From Candidatus Omnitrophota bacterium (GTDB taxonomy: Bacteria > Omnitrophota > JAUWXU01), in NCBI GenBank assembly GCA_030616145.1, contig JAUWXU010000014.1:1-10275 (forward strand): a stretch of 10,275 nucleotides of DNA. The letters run 5' to 3'. The translations under genes and the position numbers were made by a program. Numbering within the stretch: position 1 is the first letter of the stretch; each line of letters starts with the position of its first letter. Positions 1 through 5,948 of this stretch are shown here, in pieces. Under the pieces are notes generated by a model. It saw only the letters and a program-made list of their open reading frames with translations. It had not been told where the DNA came from and searched no databases.

Positions 1-1
1 G

Positions 2-163
2 GAAATTTATGGCAATCCTTTAGAGTGGCCCAAAATTTATAAAGCCAACCGGGATATCGTTAGAAACCCTGATCTTATTTATCCAGGACAGGTACTCAGG
101 ATCCCGCGGGAGGGAGAGAGGCTGGCCGCTCCAGAACCAACAAAGAAAAAGTGGATTAAATAG
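2..163 (+). CDS. LysM-domain protein, C-terminal end (partial)
   Basis: Only the last 53 codons lie in the window; the gene enters from the left and ends at TAG 161-163. The visible part is the second half of a LysM domain: YGNPLEWPKIYKANRD followed by NPDLIYPGQVLRIP. This matches the usual LysM ending in which a WPKIY-aN stretch leads to an IYPGQ-L-IP strand. LysM domains bind N-acetylglucosamine-containing glycans such as peptidoglycan, so the protein is probably exported to the cell wall or periplasm, but the signal peptide and any other domains are out of view. A short basic tail (TKKKWIK) follows the domain. The next gene starts 12 bases downstream, so the two are probably co-transcribed. 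The domain call is firm; the role of the whole protein is unknown. Confidence 0.88.
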   Translation, partial: EIYGNPLEWPKIYKANRDIVRNPDLIYPGQVLRIPREGERLAAPEPTKKKWIK

Positions 164-164
164 C

Positions 165-170
165 AAGGAG
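165..170 (+). promoter_or_regulatory. Ribosome binding site deciding the TTG start of pgpH
   Basis: AAGGAG ends five bases before the TTG at 176. No ATG lies nearby in frame, and the reading frame runs straight into the expected N-terminal membrane anchor, so this strong Shine-Dalgarno sequence supports TTG as the true start. Confidence 0.75.
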
Positions 171-175
171 ACATT

Positions 176-2371
176 TTGATAGAACTGAATAATCTTAAAT
201 TCAAGCCATTAATTAAAATACTGATTGGGCTAGCGACTATCCTGGTTTTAATAGGGGTTATGTCTACTAGAAGGCCTGCCCGATGGAAATTTAAGGTAGA
301 GGACGTTAGTTCCGCCAGTATTTATGCGCCATTCGACTTTTCATATGTTGACGAAGAAAGTACCTTAAAATTACAAAAAGAAAGGGCGGTCGCAGTAAAC
401 CCGCTCTATGACTATGACCCTTCTCTTTTCAGGAAATCCTCAACAGAGATGTTTAATTTTTATCAGAAAATCCTTAACCAAAAAATAATAACAAACAAGG
501 ATGAACAGACTGGGCTTACGGTTGCCCACATCAATGTGACTCTAAGGAACAAAGGGATTGATGAGATTTACAGAAAGACCGAGGAACTCCTTAATGTTGT
601 AATGGGCACGGAAGTGATTGGTAAAGATGAAAAGATGAGTCTCCTAAAAAAGGGGACAAAGATTATTACCGTTCGCAATCTGCTGACCAATGTAGAGAGA
701 GAGCAGGGTTTAATCCAGGTCTTGACAGTCAAAGACACTCGTAAGGAATTCATTGATAAAGCAATAGAACTTTTTCCGGAAAATCGTAAACTCCGGATAG
801 AAGTCGTAGAATTAGTAGATAATTTTATACGGCCCACCCTCCATTATGATGAAGATCAAACACTCCGGCGTCGACAGGCAGCGTTGAATGATGCAAAGCC
901 GGTTATGAAAAACGTCAGGAAGAATAAACTCATTGTGGGTAAGGGACAAATAATTACTCCCGAGCAAATCGTTCAGCTTTCAACCGTATTTAAAAAACGG
1001 GTTCAGGTCGACATACTTTCCAGTAATTTGGGAATGGGATTGTTGGTTATAATTTTTGTTGTTCTGCTGGGAGTATATGTTTACCGTTATTCTCCCAAAA
1101 TTTATGAAAATAATCAAAAATTAATTCTGATTTCTTTGATTTTATTTTTGAACATAACACTGGCCCAGCTGGTTGGCGTATCTCAGTTGTCCAGATATTT
1201 GATTCCGATGAGTGCCGGAGCAATGTTAATAGCAATACTCCTGGAGGCAAGATTGGCAGTAATGATTGCGGGATTATTGGCGGTCTTTGCCGGGGTCATT
1301 GCTGGCAGTAAACTGGATGTAAGTGTTGTTTCGTTTGCCGGGAGTTTGGCGGGTATTTATTTTGTCATTGGGGTCAGAAGAAGGTCCCAGTTGATGATGG
1401 CCGGTTTCCTGGTAGGATTGGCAAGCTTCATTTGCATTATCGGAATGGAATTGTTGAATAGAGTCGCACCTAGCACTTTTATTGTTGATGCCTCATGGGG
1501 ATTTGCTAGCGGGATAGTCAGCGCCATAGTAGTTACTATTATTTTACCGGTATTGGAATATATATTCAAGATTACTACTAATATCAGTTTATTAGAACTC
1601 TCGGATTTAAATCATCCATTATTAAGGAAAATGTTAACCCTTGCCCCGGGCACCTATCATCACTCGCTGGTGGTTGGAAATCTTGCCGAGGCAGCCAGTG
1701 AGGCCATAGGGGCAAATTCATTGTTGGCCAGGGTAGCTTCTTATTATCACGATATCGGCAAGATAGAAAAAGCCGAATACTTTATCGAAAATGAGCGTTT
1801 TGAGAAAAAATCAAAGCACGATAAACTTACGCCCAGTATGTCCAGCCTTATTATTATTAATCATGTCAAAAACGGCGTTGAGTTGGCCCAGAAATACAAT
1901 CTCAATAAGGCGATTGTAGATATTATCCGGGAACACCATGGGGCCAGTCAGGTCTTTTACTTTTATAAAAAGGCTCTTGAAAAGATAGAGGACAAGGAAA
2001 TGTTAGAGGCAATGGCTTTCAGATATCCCGGGCCCAAGCCCCAGACTAGAGAATCAGCCATAGTTCTTTTGGCCGATTCTATTGAAGCGGCCTCCAGAAG
2101 CCTTTCCGACCCGACGCCAGGAAGCATAAAAGGAATGGTCCAGAAAATTATTAACAATAAATTTATTGATGGCCAGATTGAGGAATGCGAATTAGTCCTC
2201 AAGGACCTTCATAAAATTGCTGATAGTTTTGTTCGAATTCTGATCGGGATATTTCATACGCGGGTGGAATACCCGGAGGCGGGAAAGGGACCAGAAGAAA
2301 CAGAAACGGATGAAGATAAAAATAAAAAATATCCAAAAAAAGGTCAAGATAAAAAACATAGGGGAACTTGA
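176..2371 (+). CDS. pgpH: PgpH-type 7TM-HD cyclic-di-AMP phosphodiesterase
   Basis: The product is a 731-residue membrane protein of the 7TM-HD (YqfF/PgpH) family, which hydrolyses cyclic di-AMP to pApA on the cytoplasmic side of the membrane. Domain order is complete. One N-terminal membrane segment spans about residues 11-30. A long extracytoplasmic 7TMR-HDED region covers about 40-280. A seven-helix membrane block lies at about 285-465. The cytoplasmic HD domain runs from about 480 to 700. Its metal-site motifs are intact: YHHS at 494-497, HDIG at 525-528, an EHH at 586-588 and ADSIEA at 633-638. The last 30 residues are highly charged, lie beyond the HD fold, and are the part overlapped by ybeY. 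The start is TTG with a good ribosome binding site. Adjacency to ybeY is the classical arrangement. The family is secure from the architecture; c-di-AMP specificity is inferred from characterised relatives. Confidence 0.94.
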   Translation: MIELNNLKFKPLIKILIGLATILVLIGVMSTRRPARWKFKVEDVSSASIYAPFDFSYVDEESTLKLQKERAVAVNPLYDYDPSLFRKSSTEMFNFYQKILNQKIITNKDEQTGLTVAHINVTLRNKGIDEIYRKTEELLNVVMGTEVIGKDEKMSLLKKGTKIITVRNLLTNVEREQGLIQVLTVKDTRKEFIDKAIELFPENRKLRIEVVELVDNFIRPTLHYDEDQTLRRRQAALNDAKPVMKNVRKNKLIVGKGQIITPEQIVQLSTVFKKRVQVDILSSNLGMGLLVIIFVVLLGVYVYRYSPKIYENNQKLILISLILFLNITLAQLVGVSQLSRYLIPMSAGAMLIAILLEARLAVMIAGLLAVFAGVIAGSKLDVSVVSFAGSLAGIYFVIGVRRRSQLMMAGFLVGLASFICIIGMELLNRVAPSTFIVDASWGFASGIVSAIVVTIILPVLEYIFKITTNISLLELSDLNHPLLRKMLTLAPGTYHHSLVVGNLAEAASEAIGANSLLARVASYYHDIGKIEKAEYFIENERFEKKSKHDKLTPSMSSLIIINHVKNGVELAQKYNLNKAIVDIIREHHGASQVFYFYKKALEKIEDKEMLEAMAFRYPGPKPQTRESAIVLLADSIEAASRSLSDPTPGSIKGMVQKIINNKFIDGQIEECELVLKDLHKIADSFVRILIGIFHTRVEYPEAGKGPEETETDEDKNKKYPKKGQDKKHRGT

Positions 2372-2747
2372 AAAGACAGTAATTCAGGTTTTGAGGTCCG
2401 AAGGTATTAAAAAGGCTGAAATCAGCATTTTATTGGTTGATAATAAAACAATAAGAAAGTTCAACAGAAAATACAGAGGAATAGACAGGGCAACCGATGT
2501 CCTGGCCTTTAGCCAGCAAGAGGGTAAATTTTCCGGTCTCAACCCGGACCTTTTGGGAGATATAATTATATCCGTTGACAAGGCCCGTTCCCAGTCTCGT
2601 AATTATAAACAGTCATTTAAGAAAGAACTCCAACTTTATTTAATTCACGGTTGCCTGCATCTTCTCGGCTACGGGGATACTACTGAGCGAGATAGAGAGC
2701 GGATGCAAAAAAAGCAGGAAGGGATGCTTGATGAGATATGTGGATAA
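2310..2747 (+). CDS. ybeY: Endoribonuclease YbeY (rRNA maturation factor)
   Basis: YbeY is a zinc-dependent single-strand endoribonuclease involved in 16S rRNA 3'-end maturation and 70S ribosome quality control. The 145 residues match the usual length. Family marks are the N-terminal IKIKNIQKKV strand, ISILLVDN at 39-45, the catalytic-region RATDVLAF at 60-67, LGDIIIS at 82-88 and the metal motif HGCLHLLGYGD at 113-123. The first two ligands (H113, H117) are present, but the usual third His (GYDH) is Asp 123; Asp at this place is, to my recollection, also found in some other phyla. The ATG start gives a 62-base overlap with the end of pgpH, but the N-terminal residues fit the family's first strand, so the overlap appears real. 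No clear Shine-Dalgarno is seen, suggesting translational coupling to pgpH. Confidence 0.93.
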   Translation: MKIKIKNIQKKVKIKNIGELEKTVIQVLRSEGIKKAEISILLVDNKTIRKFNRKYRGIDRATDVLAFSQQEGKFSGLNPDLLGDIIISVDKARSQSRNYKQSFKKELQLYLIHGCLHLLGYGDTTERDRERMQKKQEGMLDEICG

Positions 2748-3388
2748 AATTAAGAAATAACTTCATTGCCGGCATAGCCGTTATCTTACCTGTGATCGGC
2801 ACTATTTTCATTCTGCGCTTTATAGTTATAAAGACAAATAATCTTGTTTTGAACCCTACCCTCGACTTTTTTAAGCTCTATCTGCCATTTACAGTTGGGA
2901 TTATCTATCTTAAATATTTAATCAAGGGATTGATTTTGGTTGCCATCCTGCTATTAATTGCTGTAATTGGTCTGGCAACCAAAAATATCATTATCCGAAG
3001 GTTCTTTTCTTTTTGGGAAAGAATCCTTTACAGGATACCAATGGTTAACAAGATTTACAAGGCCATCCGTCAGATAAGCCATGTCTTCCTGGTTCGAGAT
3101 AAATCTCTCCTGCAGAGAGTCGTGTTGCTGGAGTATCCCCGGCGGGGAGTTTATTCTATCGGTTTTGTGACTTTGGAAGGATATGACCAGATAGAAAGAA
3201 AGGTTTCTAAAGAGATTATCAATGTTTTTGTCCCCACCGCCCCCAATCCCACCTCTGGTGTTTTGCTTTTTGCTCCCCGGGAGGAACTCATTGATCTGGA
3301 TATGTCAATAGAAGAAGGGTTAAAGTTGGTTATTTCCGGAGGAGGTGTAGTGCCTCCAACCTCAAAGAAAAAGAGTGAGAGCAAATGA
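2738..3388 (+). CDS. DUF502 family integral membrane protein
   Basis: The 216-residue product belongs to the DUF502 family, whose biochemical role is not established (plant COV proteins are distant relatives). The N-terminus carries the family pattern FIAGIAVILPVIGT (9-22) within a first membrane segment at about 9-31. A second membrane segment follows at about 60-82. Next come RIPMVNKIYKAIRQ (99-112) and the soluble C-terminal part with EYPRRGVYSIGFVT (132-145), VFVPTAPNPTSG (163-174) and SGGGVVPP (200-207). All signature blocks are in the usual order and the length is normal. The ATG overlaps the last 10 bases of ybeY and the stop overlaps the mgtE start by 4, so expression is probably coupled with both. 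Being between pgpH and mgtE suggests an envelope or ion-related role, but that is inference only. Confidence 0.9.
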   Translation: MWIKLRNNFIAGIAVILPVIGTIFILRFIVIKTNNLVLNPTLDFFKLYLPFTVGIIYLKYLIKGLILVAILLLIAVIGLATKNIIIRRFFSFWERILYRIPMVNKIYKAIRQISHVFLVRDKSLLQRVVLLEYPRRGVYSIGFVTLEGYDQIERKVSKEIINVFVPTAPNPTSGVLLFAPREELIDLDMSIEEGLKLVISGGGVVPPTSKKKSESK

Positions 3389-4656
3389 AAAAGCGCATAC
3401 ATCCAGCTGATATAGCCGATATTCTGAGAAACTTACCTTCCGATAAAAGAAAACCATTTTTTGATTCTCTGGATTCAGAAGTCGGGGCCAAGGTATTGCG
3501 GCAGTTGGACCCTGTATTAGAATTTGATTTACTGAAGAAGCTGGATAGTTCTGTAATTTCTGAAATTTTGGATGAAATGCCTTCGGATGATGCCACTGAT
3601 GTTGTAGCCGGGCTTTCCAAAGAAAAGGCCGGTCAGGTCTTAAAGTTGATGGCAAAGGAAGACTCGGCGAGGATTCAGAATTTATTAAAGTATGACTCAA
3701 AGACTGCCGGTGGTATAATGACCACCGATTTTGTGGCCTTGAATGCCGAAATTAATGCCGAGCAGGCAATTCATCTTTTGCGCCAGCGGGTTAAGCCCGG
3801 GCCTATTCATTATGTATATGTGGTGGATAATGAACAAAGGCTGTTGGGGGTGCTTATGCTGAAAAAGTTGCTGGTGTCCGAACCTGATATCCGGTTGAAA
3901 GACATTATGAACGAGGATATTGTCAGCGTAAAGACCTCGCTGGACCAGGAAGAGGTAGCCCGTCTGGTGTCCAAGTATGACCTTCTGGCTATTCCGGTTG
4001 TTGATGAACAGAATTATCTGATCGGAGTGGTTACTGTTGATGATATAATAGATGTTCTCAAGGAAGAGGCGACCGAAGATATATTTAAATTAGGTGGAAC
4101 AGATGACGAGGAGTTGTCAAAGAAATCAATCTTTAATGTTTCCCGGATTCGGCTGCCCTGGTTGATTGTTACCTTGTTCGAAGGCGTTATATGCGCGACA
4201 GTAATAAGGTTTTTTCAATTCACACTGGAAAGGACAATAGCCCTGGCCTTTTTTATTCCGGTAATTATGGGGATGGGTGGTAATATTGGTATTCAATCAT
4301 CAACCATTGTAGTTCGGGGATTGGCTACCGGCAGGATAAGCTTGTCTCAGATAGGAAAGGTGCTTTTTAAGGAGATAAGAGTTGGTTTAATTATGGGGTT
4401 GGTCTGCGGTTCAGTAGTAGCCCTGATAGCCTATCTTTTGGAGAAGACCTTGCTTTTGGGGGCAGTGGTAGGTATTTCAATGTTTATAGCCATTATCGTA
4501 GCCGCCACAATGGGAAGTTTAATCCCGCTTATTTTTAAACGGCTGAAGATAGATCCGGCAGTAGCCTCTGGACCGTTCATTACCAGTTCAAACGATATCG
4601 TTGGCATTTTAATCTATTTTTCTCTTGCCAATTTGTTATTCCGGATAGCGGGTTAA
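3385..4656 (+). CDS. mgtE: MgtE-family magnesium channel/transporter
   Basis: MgtE is a homodimeric Mg2+ channel gated by cytoplasmic Mg2+ binding. Three parts are visible in the 423 residues. The superhelical N domain spans about 5-105, starting HPADIADIL and including LKYDSKTAGGIM at 101-112. A CBS pair covers about 113-245 (IHYVYVVD at 141-148, LLAIPVVDE at 200-208, GVVTVDDIIDVL at 214-225). The five-helix pore domain runs from about 255 to the end. The pore signatures PVIMGMGGNIGIQSS (292-306) and DPAVASGPFITSSND (390-404) are present, with D404 at the place of the pore Asp known from Thermus MgtE. The protein is slightly shorter than the roughly 450 residues typical of the family, because little precedes the N domain. 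The ATGA overlap with the upstream gene implies coupling, and there is no room for a Mg2+ riboswitch leader. The ion is inferred from the family; Co2+ transport is also reported for some members. Confidence 0.94.
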   Translation: MKKRIHPADIADILRNLPSDKRKPFFDSLDSEVGAKVLRQLDPVLEFDLLKKLDSSVISEILDEMPSDDATDVVAGLSKEKAGQVLKLMAKEDSARIQNLLKYDSKTAGGIMTTDFVALNAEINAEQAIHLLRQRVKPGPIHYVYVVDNEQRLLGVLMLKKLLVSEPDIRLKDIMNEDIVSVKTSLDQEEVARLVSKYDLLAIPVVDEQNYLIGVVTVDDIIDVLKEEATEDIFKLGGTDDEELSKKSIFNVSRIRLPWLIVTLFEGVICATVIRFFQFTLERTIALAFFIPVIMGMGGNIGIQSSTIVVRGLATGRISLSQIGKVLFKEIRVGLIMGLVCGSVVALIAYLLEKTLLLGAVVGISMFIAIIVAATMGSLIPLIFKRLKIDPAVASGPFITSSNDIVGILIYFSLANLLFRIAG

Positions 4657-4662
4657 GGCAGG

Positions 4663-4693
4663 GTCAGAGAGTCAAAGAGTCAGAGAGTCAGAG
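4663..4693. repeat. Degenerate 8-base tandem repeat upstream of recO
   Basis: About 3.9 copies of an 8-base unit, GTCAGAGA, stand head to tail between mgtE and recO. Copies 1 and 3 are identical, copy 2 is GTCAAAGA, and the last copy is cut to 7 bases. The array fills most of the 46-base gap and ends 9 bases before the recO ATG, where a Shine-Dalgarno would be expected. Its purine-rich GAGAG stretches may serve weakly in that role. Confidence 0.85.
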
Positions 4694-4702
4694 TAGCGTC
4701 TT

Positions 4703-5479
4703 ATGATGATTCGCAAGACAGAGGCCATAGTTCTCAGAAGCCGGGATTTTAGCGAGAGCAGTTTAGTTGTATCTTTTTACACCAGAGATCTAGGCAAGAT
4801 AAATGGATTGGCTAAAGGCATTAAATCCCGGAGAAAAAAATACGGCGGCTATTTACAGCCATTTACTCATAATGATATTGTCTTCTATCAGAAAATTCAC
4901 GTCGGATTGTGCACTGTCAGCCAATGCAATCTGAGGGATTTTTTCCCGGCTATTCGAGAAGATCTGGAAAAAACTGCTTATGCCAGTTATTTTGTTGAGC
5001 TCATCGATAAAACAACACCCGTTCAGGATGAAAATATTGAGATATTTAATTTGTTACTAAGGTCTCTAACCCTGCTTTCTACTGAAGATGCCAAGAAGAT
5101 ATGCCGCATTTTTGAAATCAAGCTTTTAGATTTATTGGGCCTTATGCCGACGATAACTAATTGTATCCACTGCGGCAGTATGATCAGAGGAAAGGCAAGA
5201 TTTAGTGCTTCTTTAGGCGGGACTTTATGCCAGAAATGTTTTTATAAAGATTATAAATCAACACCGATACTGAAAGGCGCTATTGCTACTATAACATATA
5301 TAAGCAAACAAGGTTACAATCAAATATCTCGGCTCAGACTTACTTCCGCAGTTGAGGAAAATCTCAGAGAAGTATTGAATTTGTTTTTGGGTTTTCATCT
5401 GGGAAGCCAGTTGAAATCATTGGAATTTTTAGAAAAGATAAATGGAAATTTCTTGACATACTCGAGGCGCTTCGTATAA
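4703..5479 (+). CDS. recO: DNA repair protein RecO
   Basis: RecO works with RecR (and RecF) to load RecA on SSB-coated single-stranded DNA and can anneal complementary strands. The 258 residues have the family layout. An N-terminal OB fold opens with KTEAIVLRSRDFSESS (5-20) and continues with FYTRDLGKINGLAKG (25-39) and YLQPF (50-54). An all-helical region follows. A four-cysteine zinc site is formed by C154-x2-C157 and C176-x2-C179 around FSASLGGTLC. Length is normal. The first of two adjacent ATG codons is used here; ATG 4706 is equally possible. No clear Shine-Dalgarno is present because the tandem GTCAGAGA repeat fills the upstream gap, so translation may be weak or coupled to mgtE. Location near pgpH and ybeY fits the known clustering of these genes in bacteria. 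Confidence 0.93.
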   Translation: MMIRKTEAIVLRSRDFSESSLVVSFYTRDLGKINGLAKGIKSRRKKYGGYLQPFTHNDIVFYQKIHVGLCTVSQCNLRDFFPAIREDLEKTAYASYFVELIDKTTPVQDENIEIFNLLLRSLTLLSTEDAKKICRIFEIKLLDLLGLMPTITNCIHCGSMIRGKARFSASLGGTLCQKCFYKDYKSTPILKGAIATITYISKQGYNQISRLRLTSAVEENLREVLNLFLGFHLGSQLKSLEFLEKINGNFLTYSRRFV

Positions 5480-5480
5480 A
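5453..5480 (+). promoter_or_regulatory. Sigma-70-type promoter inside the 3' end of recO
   Basis: A perfect -35 box TTGACA (5453-5458) and a -10 box TATAAA (5475-5480) are separated by 16 bp; TAAAAT at 5477-5482 with an 18-bp spacer is an alternative register. Transcription would start near 5487 and give the zinc-ribbon gene an untranslated leader of about 120 bases. This is the best promoter match seen in the window, though it is not experimentally shown. Confidence 0.65.
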
Positions 5481-5536
5481 ATAACAAAGAATACATATTA
5501 TAAAATAAGTCACAGCTCGATAGGGCAAAAAAATAC

Positions 5537-5556
5537 AAGGAGCTATTGAGATGTAG
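5537..5556 (+). other. Shine-Dalgarno plus ATG-TAG mini-ORF in the leader of the zinc-ribbon gene
   Basis: AAGGAG (5537-5542) stands 8 bases before an ATG (5551-5553) that is followed at once by TAG (5554-5556). A TTG at 5546, three bases after the same Shine-Dalgarno, is in frame with the zinc-ribbon gene and would give a 69-residue product with an unusual N-terminal extension. Either this is a start-stop element in the leader or it is chance; the downstream TTG at 5609 has the better context for the main product. Confidence 0.35.
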
Positions 5557-5593
5557 GCAATTTCGTCCCCCAAAATTTATGGCGGACTCATTT

Positions 5594-5600
5594 GAGGAGG
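5594..5600 (+). promoter_or_regulatory. Ribosome binding site for the DUF5679-type gene
   Basis: GAGGAGG ends 8 bases before TTG 5609, an optimal spacing. It decides the start in favour of TTG 5609 over the upstream in-frame TTG 5546 and ATG 5579, the latter having no Shine-Dalgarno. Confidence 0.75.
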
Positions 5601-5608
5601 TGAGTGTT

Positions 5609-5755
5609 TTGAAGGCATATTGCGTGAAATGTAAGGAGAGCAAGGAAATGGAGGATGCCCAAAAGGTTACTATGAAGAATGGCAGGCCGGCAATGAAAGG
5701 TAAATGTCCTACCTGTGGCACAGGAATGTATAGAATATTAAAGAAGGGGAGTTGA
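5609..5755 (+). CDS. Small zinc-ribbon protein, DUF5679 type
   Basis: This 48-residue protein has two CxxC knuckles, C5-x2-C8 (YCVKC) and C33-x2-C36 (KCPTCGTGMYRI), separated by a basic stretch containing VTMKNGRPAMKGKC. That is the layout of the DUF5679 family, short single zinc-ribbon proteins of unknown function found in many bacteria and archaea. A structural zinc and a nucleic-acid or protein contact role are likely from the fold and the basic charge, but nothing more specific can be said. The start is TTG at 5609, chosen because the family begins only a few residues before the first CxxC and because GAGGAGG lies 8 bases upstream. Longer in-frame starts at 5546 (TTG) and 5579 (ATG) would add residues with no family match. 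A strong promoter at the end of recO probably drives it, and argS follows after 193 bases. Confidence 0.85.
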   Translation: MKAYCVKCKESKEMEDAQKVTMKNGRPAMKGKCPTCGTGMYRILKKGS

Positions 5756-5795
5756 TTAACACCAGTAATATTCCTGGACTTTATCATCGCCAAAT

Positions 5796-5872
5796 CGCCA
5801 GAATCTCCGTCTGCCTGTAGGCAGGCCTACCGGTAGGCCTGCTGGCAGGCACTAAAAACGGGAATTTTGGCG
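5796..5872. repeat. GC-rich nested palindromic repeat between the zinc-ribbon gene and argS
   Basis: The core 5821-5842 is a perfect 22-base palindrome centred on CCGG. It extends with mismatches to 5813-5850, where GCCTGTAG faces TGGCAGGC. Outer imperfect arms at 5796-5808 and 5860-5872 match at about 10 of 13 positions. The core can also be read as three consecutive small palindromes sharing GCC/GGC ends. There is no T-tract after it, so it is not a standard intrinsic terminator. Its composition differs from the AT-rich surroundings, which suggests a dispersed REP- or MITE-like element. Confidence 0.75.
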
Positions 5873-5948
5873 TTTTGTTTGTTATTTGGATTTTGGCGTT
5901 CGTTTCAGGCGGACAGGGTTTTAGCGTTTTTGGGGCAGAAAAGAAAAA

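Noticed and set aside
2335..2344. A7-G slippery stretch in the pgpH/ybeY overlap, suggesting programmed frameshifting into a PgpH-YbeY fusion
   Set aside because: ybeY is in the +1 frame relative to pgpH; a -1 slip on this run would enter the third frame and stop a few codons later, so it cannot give a fusion.
3362..3700. Minus-strand open frame opposite the start of mgtE
   Set aside because: The mgtE N domain on the plus strand is unmistakable and the antisense product has no recognisable features.
5546..5608. Longer start (TTG 5546) for the zinc-ribbon gene, using the AAGGAG at 5537
   Set aside because: The added residues match nothing in the DUF5679 family, the spacing to that Shine-Dalgarno is too short, and TTG 5609 has an ideal GAGGAGG. 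It is kept only as an alternative.
5480..5608. T-box, tRNA or known riboswitch in the leader before the zinc-ribbon gene
   Set aside because: I see no T-box consensus, no cloverleaf or CCA end, and no known aptamer core; only short pairing possibilities.
5762..5777. Small inverted repeat CCAG/CTGG just after the zinc-ribbon gene as a terminator
   Set aside because: The stem is only 4 bp and no T-run follows.
5395..5793. 132-codon minus-strand open frame covering the zinc-ribbon gene and the end of recO
   Set aside because: It overlaps two well-supported plus-strand genes, has no family match and no ribosome binding site that I can see.
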